From contig OY718804.1 in NCBI GenBank assembly GCA_963070105.1, positions 9,454,317 through 9,518,316 of the forward strand: a stretch of DNA of 64,000 nt, given 5' to 3'. The position numbers and the translations under genes were made by a program. The notes beneath the pieces were generated by a model. That model had not been told where the DNA came from and ran no database searches. It saw only the letters and a list, made by a program, of their open reading frames with translations. This document shows positions 22,575 through 37,511 of this stretch, one piece after another. How positions within the stretch are numbered: position 1 is the stretch's first letter; every line of letters starts with the position of its first letter. Origin of the DNA: Litomosoides sigmodontis (lineage: Eukaryota; Nematoda; Chromadorea; Rhabditida; Onchocercidae).

Positions 22575-25172
22575 GTTTGGCTGGTGAAGAATTTACGTTT
22601 CATTGGCTTCGTCATCTTTTCTCTCTCTTCGTTAATTGAAATTTTGTTCCCACAATTAAAGTAGCACTTAAAATGTCTTACTTGAAATTTCCAATGCAAT
22701 AAGAATTTAGCAGTTGAAATTTAAAGATCATTGTGATATAATTTGTTTTCTTTAATCAAATCATTCGATTGATTTTATTTTAGGAAATAAAATGGCACTC
22801 GTCAATGAAGAACTTTTATCAGTGATAACAGCAGTATTTTCTCTCTGTCTCTTTTTCTCTGTCCCTGTTTCTGCCTTTGTCTCCATCAGTATCGCTTTTT
22901 TTGAAGCTAATTAATTGCAAAGTTTTCAACTAATTTGTCTGAAATATCGTCTAGCGTTTTCTTATTTTAATGCTCATTGATATAATTGTTATACATCTGT
23001 CGGCCTTGATAATTATATATCATTTAATCAATTGATTAATTAATTAATTAATTCTTTAATCACTTTCTCTTTTACTATCGTACCTTTGAAATATATGTGA
23101 AAACACTTTTTTCACGTGCAAACCACAAGGCTTACCTCAATGAAACAATTGCTACTTGGCAAATGAATAAATGAATCGTACATTTTAAGCGATCGATTGA
23201 TTAATTTGCAAACGTTATTAATTAATTTTTAAAGTAAAAAAAAATTTACTTCCAAAATTTCCCTCAACAGTATACGTTAAGTGGTGCAAATGAATTATTT
23301 AATGAAATTGTACGAAATATTAATTACTACGGAAAAAATTAAATATCTCAACGTTGTTAATGAACTTACATCACAATCGGCAATAACACATACACATGCA
23401 GAGGAATGTGTGTTTTCATTTTAAATTTTCAGAAAGTTTGAGAGGAGAATTTTGAAAGTTTCCTCATTGCTATTGGGGTGGTTAATTGAAATTGATAAAT
23501 TTTCACTTCAATGTTTTCATACGATACCATATCGATAACCTAAATCTTGCCGTGGAATGAAATTATGAATTATCAAAGAGTGGATTCGAGAGGGAGGTAG
23601 TGAAGGAGTGAGAAAACTGGCAGTTTCATCTTCAATTATTCAAATGTGATCGGAGGAACAATTTTGAAATGCATTGCATATGTTTGCAATGATAAATGTT
23701 TGGCTTTTAACGCTATTAGTGAAGTCTAAATTTTATGAAATAAATTTTAGAATTCTAATTTTACAGTTGTAAAAGTGGAATTGCTGTCACATGCACGATA
23801 AATACCATTGGGAGGAGTGGTAATTATTCAATTTCTAATATAAATGTAAATTACAAATTGAATAAATTAAACGTTTAGTTGCCGAAATTTAGAACAAAAT
23901 TGTTTTATTTGTAATAATTGCAAAATTATTTATAATTAAATAATGTGATGGGCGCAAATTCAATAATCAAAGAGTAATTCACTCAGTGCATCTTAAAATT
24001 GAGAAGTAATTTGATAATTTAAAAATTTTAAATTTACCAATTTGTGCCACTTGTCTGTTGTGGTTTTAAGTAAATCTTTGCACGCCTCCTTGCTGGACAT
24101 CGCTTTGAAACGCTTCAGTGCATGTGCCAAATACAATCTAATAAAATTTCACTTCGCTTCCTTTCTTTCATCTCTCATCAAAGAAGAGCTTCAAAGCGTA
24201 TCCAATAAAGATTTATAGCATTGCTAAATTTCAATTGAAATAATCTTTAGCAAAAAAAATGACATTCACTGTTTATCATTTTGGTATGCTACGCTTAATC
24301 AATTAGACGAAAGAAATTATTTATTTCATTCATTTTAGAATGCTTCTCTAAAAAATTTCATCACGATGTTTACTAATTTTTTCTCTTAATTTTATTAAAA
24401 AATTACTTAAAATTGGTGCGGAAAATTAGCATTTCCCTAGCTATCAAAAATGAATTACTTTTCTTCTAATAATTAAGTTTACACTGCAAAATGTGGTAAT
24501 TTCAAACTTACTGAAATAATAAAATTTTTTTAGAGTAATTGGAAATTGCTTAACTTATAACTATCACTTACACTCATTGTTTGTTGCGTAAGTAATCGAA
24601 ATTTGCATATATTTTTGTGTTTGTAACATTTGTAAATGGTCAATGAGATATGCATTATTTATTTAGATCTATCATTTCTATTTATAAATTAGCGAACTGA
24701 AACAAAATCACGTGCGGTAATTTTGTGCTTACGTTGCATTACGCGAAAAGTGGCAGTATGCTAGTGTGAAATTAATGTTTCTAAAAAAAAATTTGTGATT
24801 TGCAAATTGCTGGAAACGATCGGCTATGACGGGTGCACGCTGATTGGTCTCATCATTGAAGCGTAGAGAATACGTGACTATTATCCAGTAACGGTAACAT
24901 CTTAGCTTTCCATATGCTAATTAGCAGCTGATGAGACGGTGTCGTACAAGCGAACATTATCACTTCCTGCTACTTCAATTGTCATATCGATGCATGCAAA
25001 TTCACCGTTGCACGCATAATGTTTCCTGCGTGTTGCGTGCTTTGTATGTTGCGCGCTTGCAGCGTAACTGTGCGTAATGTAAGCTCAGCTTTCCTCATAT
25101 TTCTTCGTTTCCTCCTCATTTTTTTCAAGCAAAAGAGGAAGGAAGGAATGGAAAGCTGTAAAGAAGAATGCG

Positions 25173-25200
25173 CACATGACGTTTAGCATACATGACGTAA
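25173..25200. promoter_or_regulatory. Pair of CRE/ATF-like ATGACGT sites
   Basis: ACATGACGTTT and ACATGACGTAA occur as a direct repeat 16 bp apart (about one and a half helical turns). The second, TGACGTAA, is a standard CREB/ATF site in other animals. They lie in the GC-rich patch at 24820-25220, far from any gene found here. Confidence 0.35.
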
Positions 25201-25874
25201 CGTGTGCAGCGCGCGGCAGTTATCCAGGCAGTTTTCTCTAACAAGAAATTTCAGGATATATTGTTAATTTTCAAACTTTTTCACTTTCACTTCACATATG
25301 GCATTTGCTACGGCAAGTTGGAAAATTTTTTGTACCATAAAATGTAGCGAAAATTAATCGTTAAATTGAAATATTTTTGAAATTTTCAAGATATTAGAAA
25401 TTGTTGCGCTAAAATTTGATTCAATTCATCTTGCTTCTTTAAATTCCTATAATATTGAATTATTTCGCAATAAATTTTCCTTCTTCCGACATTTCATCAT
25501 TCTTTATGAAAATTTCACAAAGACTGTGATTGATTTTGCTGCTTACTTTCATTGGTCATTTTATAATATAAAGTTTCGATGAAGATCAATGAGATGAAAT
25601 TTTGAAAACATATTTTAAAAGAGAGTGATAAAGCGATCGTAGAGCAATGACAGGCGGAAATTTGCCAATTCCCTCGTTGTACACCAAACAAAGGAATATC
25701 AAATTTGACCTTAAAGTCCATTAAATTTTATAGCCCTCCCATGCCCTCTGCGCAGAAAATGCGTCTTTTTCATTATGCAAAAAGGATTAATTAGCAATAT
25801 CAATTTTGATGTGTTTTTCAATTACCCATTCATGATTTTCTCTTCCTCTAATCGATTTTTCAATTTCATGCTCC

Positions 25875-25912
25875 GAGAGAGGAAGAGAGAGAGAGAGAGA
25901 GAGAGAGAGGAA
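25875..25912. repeat. (AG)n microsatellite
   Basis: About 18 AG units flanked by further purine-rich sequence. Non-coding. Confidence 0.95.
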
Positions 25913-26166
25913 GAGAGAAGGAAGGACAGGGAAGATGATGTAGTAAGCAGTTAGCAATAAGCTGACTGGGCGATTATTTCATATGTGATATGAAATGTTA
26001 TTGATGAGCGGAATGCTATAGCGACGACAACAACAACAACAACAGTAGTAATTAATAATTAATATTTAATAGCAATAATTAATAAAGTAAAAATAATAAA
26101 AATAATAAAATAAAAATAATAATTAATAATAATAATAATGATAATAATAATAATAATAAAAATAAA

Positions 26167-26788
<622 letters not shown>

Positions 26789-26899
26789 AATAATAATAAT
26801 AATTAATAATAATATTAATAATAAATAATAGTAATAAATAATAGTAATAAATAATAATAATAAATAATAATAATAATTAATAATAATAAATAAATAGTA

Positions 26900-29800
26900 A
26901 TAATAGTAGTAGTAGCAACGGATGGAATGAAATATAATTGATGTTTGCTTTGTTCAATTCCTAATTTTGCTATTGTTTTTACTGTTACTGTTTCTTATCA
27001 TTCCTTTTATTTTTATCATCGTTGTTCTTCTTGCTACTCTCCAAGCTTCTCCACATTGCCTTCTAAGAAATGAAGTTTGGTCTTATTTGTCGTTAATTAT
27101 TTGTTTCATTTCATTTTAATAACAATTAACGAAGATGGAATTGCTAATGGCATTACTTTGCAGAATAACACTAACATTGACCGTTGTTTGTAATGGAAAA
27201 TTAACCGGAGAAATTTCCCATTCAAATACTAAAATTTAGTTAAATTTTATTTTTTCACTTTCAATTTGTTCATTTGTTTTTGTCGTCCTTTCCGCAACTC
27301 TCCGCAATTTTTTTTTTGTAAATCTTTTCTTCTGTTTTAGTTAATCAAATTTAATTACAACTTTTTCCTCCAAACCGTATTGACAACGACTAATTGCTAT
27401 TACACGTTTATAAGCAATAAGCGACTTTGATATTCCTCCGAGACTGCCAAACCTCATTTGCATAATAAGCTTGTCGCTAATTTCCCCCCACATTTCTCGC
27501 AATTTAAAAATCACAACAGGTGGCTGTCCTCCCAATCCCAACATTTTGCTTTACTTGATACTACTGATTTGATTTTATTGAAAATACGGCAAGATAGAAA
27601 GAAATCGAAATAATCAAACTTTTTTCACAATTTCCTTGTATTTAATTTTCTTAAAACTTTCGGAGCATTTCATTTTATCATTGAAATTTTTGCATTATTG
27701 TTACTTTTTGTATGAAAAACTGTTCGCAGCGTTGGAAGACATTTATTTAGACAATTGCGTCGAATTCACTTTTCTTCTTTCTTCCCTTTTGCTATTGCGC
27801 CATTTCAATTAATTTTTCCGTTTTTTTTTGAATCCATGGAAATACAAATTAATTTAATTTAGCATTTGATTTTTACGGGATTAATTACGGTATACCAGGA
27901 GTTTCAGCGTTTTTTTTCAATTTTAACAATAACTCAGCTTGTGTTCTCGTATCCAACCACTTGTAATTTTCATTTATAAAAAATATTTAAGAGCGTCACA
28001 ACTAATAGAAGAAAATTCATCAAACAAAACCCATTAGTTTCAATTTCACCATTTTTTAAAGAAATTAGAAAATTCCAGTTTACTAGAAATTTCGCTTCAA
28101 TTAATTATAGTTTGTATTGTGGCATTTATGAAAGTTTGAAATTTCACAGTAAACACTTAGAATATTCACGACGATAAGAATGAAATGCTTTTTCGTATAT
28201 TTATGGAACTTTTATGACACGTATGACACATAAAAATTTATTTCAGTACAAATTGAAATTATTTTCAAAAAAATCAAAAATGAGAAAGGAAATATAATTA
28301 AAGGGTACGAGAAGTTCATTGCGTTCAAATTCGCGCTCTCTCTCACTTATCGTTTAGGTTAGCAAGGAGCTACGGAACAGTACTGGAATGTTACGTGTTC
28401 GCTTATTTGCTTAGCACTTCGAATTATGCTACATTCTTCTTATTTGCTCGGCATTGAAGCTCACGCTGTGTTCCTCTTGTTTGTCTGGCATCCTATGTTC
28501 CCCTTATTTGCTTAGCATTTCGACTTGTGCTTATTCGTTTGGTAGTCTAGAAAGAAAATTTCTGATTTCCTTTAACAAGAAAAAGCTAGTTCAACTTCCA
28601 GAAGCTAAGAAATTATTTTTCCTAGTTTTTTTTTTTGAAACACTAGACATACACATTTGTTTACTTTTGTAAAATAATGTTTACAACTTCTGCATTGCCA
28701 AGGAAAATATTAAATTTCGTTTTTTTTTGAAAGTGATTAGCTTTTTTTGGGATAATAGTTAATTTTAATCATATACATGAAATCAGTAAATTAAATGAAC
28801 TGAATAGATTTATGCGTACGCATTTAACTGAATGGAAATTTTAATTGTAGTGATTTTAAAAAAGTGAAAATAACTTTTTCAAATTTGGGCTGCATTGATA
28901 ATGGCCTACAGGAAAAGCAGGGATGGCATGCTAAATTCACAATGATCATTGATAATTCAACGATAGACATATGTCTCTTGCAGTTACAGGTTAATTTCAA
29001 TGAAATTTATCATTTTGGTATAATTGAGTGCTAGAAATATTGTTCCATTTTCTTTAAAAAATTAAATTTTTATAAAATAATTAATTTCATTAATTGCATA
29101 AAGAAATTAGCACTCTCGCAAGTGAAATTAATTCCATTATATTTAAAGCGAAACATTCAATTTAATTGCTTTTTCTGACGTCCTTTTTGTACACACACAT
29201 CTGTTATGCGAGGAATTTTCCAATGGAAATTCGCTTTTTTGGCTAAAATTATCAAATTTCAAACCTTTTTTCCCCAAAAGTTAAAAGGAATTGCTATGAA
29301 TATGATAATTTAATGATTTCCTAGCACTTCGTTGCCTTTTCCTTCCGCCTCCTCTCCCATTCACACATAAATGTCACACCGCCCGGAAATAGGACAGAGG
29401 AAGAGATGCTAATTTGGGAAAAAATATTTCATCACGACCTCTCATGCGGTGCTTTTTTTCTCGCTCTTTCTCACATTATTTCAAATTTTTTACTCATTTA
29501 CTCAATAAATGCATTTTCGCTTAGCAAAAAAAGAGCGACGAGGATACTTGCGCCGTAGGAATAATTGGGTATAATTAATTTAGGCGAAGTGAAGGACATA
29601 CACATTGAAGTTTGCTAAATGTATTTTTTGGGAAGAGGAAGTAATTAATGCTTTTGTATTACTGCAGTATGAAATCAAAAGTTAAGTATGGGATTTTTAT
29701 CTCACAAAATTACGGATATATTTTTTTTATAACGTCAATTTAACTTTCTTCCAACTGCGTGTTTTTTTGCGCATTTTTTTGGGGGAAAAAATTGATGCCA

Positions 29801-32800
29801 TAGCTACTGCTAATGGTAATTAAGTAATTTGGACGAAAAAGAGTTGAATTAACTTTGAGAAAGTTTTTGTTTTTTTAAGAAAAAAATACAATGCTATAAT
29901 TGTTGCATGTAAATTACTAGAAGAAATAACTAGTTTTGAAAACAAAAAGTTAAATCCATTCTGGTAGAACTCACTAATTAATTGGCGAAACATTTTTGCT
30001 CACACAATCGCAGTAATTAATTATTTCACACTGGATAAACATTTCAATTGCATTTGTTAGATTTAAGATGTGAAGAAGAAAGGCATACTGAAGAAGAAGA
30101 AGATGTTCACCATATGTTTCAAAATTCCTATGCAACATTTCACCCTTGATTTCTTGATCAAATTTTAATTTTTTTTTTTTTGAATTGCTTGAACGCAATG
30201 ACAACAGTGATATAGCATGATAAGCAGTAGCAGTAATAGTGATAATAGCACTGATAACAGTGATAATAATAATTGAATGGTGGATGATACATTAGTAATA
30301 CAGTACGAGTGGTAGTTAGAAGTGTTGAGAATTAGAGATGTGACTTGGATTATGATGATGGACTTGGATCATCCGATGAGAACCGCCGCACAACTATCAT
30401 TAATACACATACACATACACATTCTTCAAATGTCAACTAGCGCTAATCGGCAAGGAACTATTTCCGCCCCATCAAACGGCAACCTCTTCAAGCGGAAATT
30501 CATTTATCGTTTATGAGAAATACATTCGTAAACTCATCGACTATTTCATTTAGCTTTTGTTAAATTTCATCAAATATTAGGGACGATGACTGAGCTAATC
30601 GTTGAAGCATTTGACGCGCAATCCTTCCGCACGTATAAAGCAATCATTTTAAACTGCAAAACTGTAAAATTCTTCCTTTTTTTTTTCCTTTCAATTCAGT
30701 GAATGCATCGTTTTCGTTATCTCTCACTGCTATCACTCGTTTTTTGTGTTGCATTGTATTAAAATGGCCAAAAAAAAAGAATGTAGCAAGCAATCCTTTC
30801 ACACCACACATTTCAATGATTGAAATTGGAAATGAAATTGATCGAAACGTCAGTGATGTATTTGCCGAGGGAAATGGACTTTGCTAGGTAGACATTGCTT
30901 GAATTTAATAACGGATAATATTGAGATAATAGTCTGTGTATATCCTTCGTATGTATCATTTGGGTTCAAAGATGAATCAGTTTGAAATATCAAAGCCCTC
31001 TACGGTACTCATTTCAAACTTCTCCCTCTCTCTCTCTCTTCCTCTCTCTTATTGTTAACCAATCATCCTTTCCTGTTAGATATATTAGTTGTAATAGACA
31101 TCGTAATTTACAGTTACAATTAGATCTCATAACAGTGGCTAGTAGCTTATGCTTTATTCATTGCATATTAGCTTGTCAGCATTTCCTAAATTTATGCATT
31201 TTAATTTTAGGCCTTCAAAAAAAGTATTTTTAAAAGAAATTTAGCAAATCATATCAGTCGGGTGAGTGGATGATTGATAATTCAGGTTGCTTAGTGTTTC
31301 GGTTTGGAATTTAGTTGATGTTCAAAGAGATGCCATAAAGGTAGTGTGTCTGATTGCATGATTGAGCTAGGAGTGACCGTTTACCGCGCCGTACTGAATA
31401 ACATGTCCTGAAATGACTTTTCAAGTACCTAGCAGCACCCGTCTTGCTAATTCATCAAGTGCAAACCCACGCATCATGCTTCATCTTCACTCCTTATTGC
31501 TTCATCGGTTCCAGCGACCCCTCTCCTCTCACTCCAATTAATTTCCCTCTTCCACATTTTGCCTTTTCATAAACAGATGATGATGACACTACGCTTACTG
31601 CCATTATTAAGATATTGCAAGACTTCTTGCGTTTGATAACCCTACGCATTCATTTCAATTTTTTAATTATTTAATGTTTTTTTTTCCCACAAATCAACGA
31701 TCACACTGATACTTGCTGTGCCAGGCTATATTACCTGTGTACCTGTTTAATTCAGGTGCTAACCTAATAACTATCATTGCAGCTACTACTATCAAAATTA
31801 CTCATTAACTATTAAAACACTACCACTATCATTTCTGATTACGATAGAGTTGAAGCATGTTATTTTCCATCGTTAAGTCTGATATTTTTTTTTGATTATA
31901 ATTTATGGAATGGAAAAGTATGGGGAAGAAAATTTGCATATCTCATGATATTATTATTTCTTCCTGTCACCTTGGCTTGCTATCACATCAGTTTGGCGAA
32001 TCATTCTAGGATTTCACATATCAAAGAATTCAATCAATTCTGTCAACGCTCTCTTCTTCGTCCATCTTTCTCCCTTTCTTAAAAAAAAAAAAATTGAAAA
32101 AGAAATCAGCGAGAATTAGATTACATTTATTTGAGTATTGTTGTGCGTGTGTGTGTGTGCGTGTATGCCTATAGATATATATTATCGAACATCAACAAGA
32201 AGAACGCTTTAAATTTCAAGCATCTCTTTTAAATTATTGAACGAAGTTCTTTGTCGAAACTTTCCATCCTCTTAAATTTCTCACTCTTTTTTTCTAAATC
32301 GAACCGACAACAACTTCAATCATAACTATTACCTCACTTCTCATTTCTAAGGTTGAAATTAGAGCATTCTTCTAGTTAGTGGTTGCAAAAAGAAAGAAAG
32401 TGGACAGCGATCTTTGAAGAGGCTATCTTGAATATCCCACGCTCCAACTTTTTGCGGTAACTTTGCATTTTTTTTTTCAAATTATCTCTCACTTATGTGA
32501 AGAGTTTTGAAAAACTGAACATTTTCAATTAGAGGAATTAAGAATTAGACAGTATAACTAGAGTATCACATTTACAGGTGTTATAAATGTCAGTGACGTC
32601 ACTCTGGAATTAAGCAATTAAAAATGAAAGTGTAGAAATAATTAATTCCGAATAATAAAGTGCTTAATTTTTTCTCTAATTTTTAAAAGTAATGAGAATT
32701 GAAGGTATTGGTTGAAGTGCTCAAGCGATATGTTTTTGACATAATAACATGCACATAGCCATGCTTTACTGCAATAAATTTAATTCAAAGAAAAAAAGCT

Positions 32801-35800
32801 TTTTTTTCTATTTTCTAACAACGAATAAGAAATCAATTCGCTTATTACTATAATTTTTAAATTACTATAATTTTTTAAATAATTAATAGCAATAATAAAT
32901 AATTAATGATAATAATAATTAATGATTATTATTATTATCATTAATTATTGTTATCATCAATTATATTATTATTATTATCAATGTGGAGGAATAATGATTG
33001 TTGCTACTAGTACGACAAGACGGTGTCAACAATTTCACGTCCTGTCCTCTCCACCACCTTTTCACAAGCGAGAGAGGATGAGATGTGAAGAGATAGTGGG
33101 TGAGTTGCAGGTTGACAGATGGCGGCGACGAAAAGACAACTGGACAATTGAATAAACAAACAAAAATGAGTGCGGCAATTGTCAGTGCTCGGACCTACCT
33201 ACCTTACCTACCTGATAGTTGTTGCATGATAGTAGCCCAACGACGGGGTCACAGTCCTTTGTTACCAGCAGCACCACCTCTCCCATAGTACTTGTTGTTG
33301 TGTGGAAGAAGGAAATCGATGATTCCATTTTCTTTTCCTCCCTCTTCTTTATAGCAAATCATTCTTGTAATTTGAAAAATACTTGTAAATTATCGAAAAT
33401 TATAGTTATTTTAATTGCAATACTATAGCAACAAGTTTTAACTGTTAAACATTCAAAAATAAGAATTTAAAAAATTTTTTAAATTATCAAAATTTTTAAT
33501 TTCCCATACAATATGTGTATGAAATGTCTCATTTATTATTCTTTCAGTTTAATTTTTTTTTTTGATTTTAGAATTGATCTTTAATGAGTAAGGTATTAAT
33601 TGAAATAGTAATTGTATTCAATGACACGTTTAGCTGTATCGGAACTGCTTAAACAGTTCTTTCTTCCTCTTTTAAACAGTAGTCAATCCGTCCTCGTTGA
33701 AAAATATTTGTCTCAGCAAATGCAATGAAATCATCACGTCTGCCTAATGAGTCAGCGTGTGAATGGAAGTGACCGGTTGGATCAGTTGGATCATTCCGTG
33801 GAACCTTTCACTCTTTCCCACTCTCTCTTCCTCCTTTCCTCTCCACAGGCAAGATAGGCTAACTTTAATTTATGCATTACTTTAGGTTCCAATCAAAGCA
33901 ATGTCTGTGGGTTAGTTTGTTAGCTCAATGATTTTGGTGGAATGTAAATTTTCTTAGTTAAGTAACTAAGAAAATTTAGTTAAGAAGAAATCGATCAATA
34001 AGAATTTCTGGAATATTTTCAAAATTTACATTTTTCATGCTTTTTTTTTTAAAAAAAATTTCAATGAATTTTCTGTTAAATACTCACTTTTCGCGTCACA
34101 TTTTTCAAGGAACACAATGAATTTTTCTTGAAAGTGAAATCCTCCACGCATATTTGTTGCACTTTCTCAATTACTAACTTCCTAAATTAGCATATCTTTA
34201 AGTTTGTTGTCAAAAATGCAATAACAGCAACAACAACAGTAATTTGTAGCTAACTGAGACATCTCTCTGGCTTACTTCCTAAATTAGCTTACACCAAATT
34301 GTTTCATCCTCTCTAAATTGATCGTTTGAAATGAATTGAATTAAAATATCTCAATTTTACCCTTACTTTTGTTTAATTTTCCCCTGCATAATAATTTTAT
34401 ACGCTACTTCAAGGTCCCATTTAGCAATGGAACTACATGTCATTATTTCAATTTCTTTATTAACTCGTTTCAATTCCACTTTCATCTTACTTTCAATTAC
34501 CGCTTTTCGTATTTATTTCGCACATTTCCCACCCTTTCTAATCACAAAATACCGTGGACAGGTGCAGTTAATGGTTTATTAAATTTCACTATTGATTTGA
34601 TGAAATTATTGATTACTATGAATTTCAAAATTTTCACACATCTTTGTCCTATTCATTAGTACTTGTAAATTTTACTTTAAATTAATTTAAACTACTTTAT
34701 CTACTTCTTTCGCTTTGTTCACTTTCATCTCACATTTCCTTTTCTTCTTTGTCTTTAAAAATATGAAATCATTTATTTATTCATTTTACTAATAAACGGA
34801 AAAAAGAATGCAACAGTAAGATGGCAATTAATATTTACGGTTTTTTCACCGGAAATATTTAATTTTTTTCAAGTTTCACAGTTTTAAATTGAAATTTACG
34901 AAAAAATAAGTAAAATGAAAATTGTTTTTCTTCCCCAAAACGATACGAATGCGAACCATTCATGATGGACAATCGCTTTTGTCTGAAACAAAAGATCCGT
35001 ACGGTTGAATAAATGGTTTTGCAAAGAGGAAAACATGGAAATTTTTCAGCATACGTAATGTAACTGTAAGTCACACGCAAAACGTGAACTGTACGTGTCT
35101 ATTTCACTTGAAATTGCAATTTTATTCCATTCCTTTTGCTACAAAATTCCTTACTTCCACTGAAATTTCCTATCTTCCGTTTTTGCTGAACAATTTCTGT
35201 TAAAATTATTTTCTTAAATTTTTATTAAAATTTTAGCAATACAATGAAAGTTGAATTTTGATAAATCGTTGCATGTTGCATATATTTGTCCTATCAAACA
35301 ATTCTTCTACTTATTCGACTAATTGAACTTTTCTTTTCAAAAAAGAAAAAAATTTGATAATATCATACTTATAGTGGTTAAACGGTTTATTCTTTGCTTC
35401 AGATGCGTATTATTCAGTAGTTTTATTAATTTAAACCTTTGATTTTTAGCGACAAAATACCTAAGTGTGAGATGAAGGCACACGTATGCTTCACTTATCT
35501 TCAATGCTTTTCTAAAATATTTCACCCATTCATATCAATAATGTTGAATCATAGTTTCGAAGAACGCATGGAGCAAATGTGAAATTTACAGTTCCCATGA
35601 AAATTTCATCAATTCACATTTTGACAAAGTTTTTTTTCGTACCATCTTACCTCCAATGCTCTCTCTAAGAGTAATGCCATTTTATTTTTACATTTTGAAA
35701 TTATGATTTTATTGTAAGCATTCGTGACACATTCAAATACTTTCATCATTTGTGCAAAACACAAGTAAATGTTAAAATAACCAATGATGAAATAAGTTAA

Positions 35801-37511
35801 TTCAAAATTGTCAGTGAAATTTGAATAAAAGTATAATAAGTTAAGTGTTTACATCTATCCATGCATGAATTCTACGTGCTTAAATGTGAAAATGTTATGC
35901 TTTGGCGCAAAGTGAAATTTTTGCTATTTCAATGGTGCAAGTGTGAATTGGGCCTTAAATTGTTGTTGTAAAAGGCACCTGTTTGGTGATTGTAATTGTG
36001 TTGGAACGTTTTATCACAACGTGTCGATTCTTCCGCGTTCACTCATCAAACTTCCAGTGAAATGTTTCCTCCTCTCCCATTGAATTTCAAATATTTGAAT
36101 AATTTATTTTTCCTAACACTTACTACCACTTTACGACAAGTTAATTGAATTTAACTATTTGCTTTATTCGTTAATATTTAATTTGTGGGGCGTTTTTTTT
36201 TGCTAAAATTAACACTTAGTTTATTCATTCCTCTATCATTCATCTATTGTTGTTCAGCTATAAATTGTAATTTTTCAGCAATTTTACACTTCCAACCATG
36301 AATAGAATATGTTTAGATTTTGTATTAAATTAAATCGTTTATCCTTTCGGCAATTTATGCCTAAGCTTGGGCCTAAAATGAAAATTTACACATTGCATGA
36401 TAATCAAATCTCATCCTATCCCATTGTTAAATTTTAAAAGAGCAAAAAAAAATTCAATAATCAAATGTGTTCCATTGGTTGGTTGCTGGAGCACTAACGA
36501 TCTTCACGTTTGAAATGATCAAATGTATTCATAAAGCTTCCGCTAGTGAAGCTTATATTTCAGTGTTGCGCTGAACTTTTTTAAATTTGATAAATTTTTT
36601 AAATCACCAAAAAACATGTTATAAATACTAATTAATTAATTCGCAATCATAAAAACATCGTGTCGTTTTCCTTTGACCTGTCGTGTACTCTTAGTTCGTT
36701 TCTTTCACTTTTTTACATAAAATTGAAAATTCCCAAATGGCTTTTAGATATACATTTTCCTACTTGGCTTAGTTATATCATTTTGCTTAATCATCACATT
36801 GATTAATTTATTTATCGTTTGTAAAGTGTAATTAATCACTGTTCACGATTTAATCCGATTTAAATTCTGGTTTAAGCGGTTTATTGAAAATCAAACATTT
36901 CCATTTATCGTTCCCATAAGCTTCCTCTTATCAAAATACATTTACAAACAAAATTGTAATTTATGCATTTGATAATTTTGCTTATTTTCAGAATTAACCA
37001 TTTTAAATCAGGAAAACGAATTTGCTATTTTAAATCCGAACAACTCTCTTCTGCTTATTTCAAGTTATTTGATATTTCGGAAAACTGTTCGTTAATTGAA
37101 TGCTCAATAAGAATTCAATTTTGCCTATTGCCAAGCTACCACATTGGAAATTTAAATCTATGCATTTTCCTACCTCATCCTACTAATTAATGAATTCATT
37201 ACGCCAATGTTTAACGGACTAAAAGGGAAAGATTTTGCAAACTAATTTTGCTAATTCATTTAAATGAAAGTTTAAATTAATTCTCATTAAATGCTGCTAA
37301 CTGACAAAATTCATTTTTCAAAAAGGCGGAATCTTATTTAATTGAAACGCCAAACAAATGCAACACCTCAGCTTACTGCTACAGTTCATCGCACTTATCC
37401 ACACACTTTTATTTGCTAATTTCTATTGTAAAATTGGCGAAGGCTAAAAAGAAGGAAATTACTGATTACTTCAAGCTAACATTATTAGCTAATAGCAAAT
37501 ATTGGAGCAGA
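26900..37511. other. Gene-poor stretch, right part
   Basis: More than 10 kb without an exon I can support. It contains many short AT-rich open frames, a degenerate tandem repeat (28397-28521), a short AG/CT tract near 31020-31045, a GT run near 32145-32165 and AAT/ATT-rich sequence near 32880-32980. The 67-codon minus frame at 27341-27544 and the small plus frame at 30430-30516 look slightly coding-like but have no splice or start context. The stretch may hold long introns or distal regulation. Confidence 0.55.
28397..28521. repeat. Degenerate tandem repeat, four copies
   Basis: Four imperfect copies of a unit with the core TTCNNCTTATTTGCTTAGCATT start near 28397, 28434, 28470 and 28497, giving a period of about 27-37 bp. 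The third copy is the most diverged (CTTGTTTGTCTGGCATC). No coding potential is seen. Confidence 0.6.

Larger units (their letters stand above)
22575..26166. other. Gene-poor stretch, left part
   Basis: No supported coding exon on either strand. AT-rich, with a GC-rich, oddly CG-containing patch at about 24820-25220 and an AG microsatellite at 25875-25912. The GC-rich patch is the only part that looks functional; it has no convincing frame. Confidence 0.6.

Noticed and set aside
24927..24956. CTGATGAG ... CGAAC, resembling a hammerhead ribozyme core
   Set aside because: The segment between the two boxes cannot form stem II and the second box is CGAAC rather than CGAAA; no matching stems I and III.
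27341..27544. 67-codon minus frame with fairly balanced composition
   Set aside because: No start context, partner exon or recognised family; kept only as a note in the gene-poor stretch.
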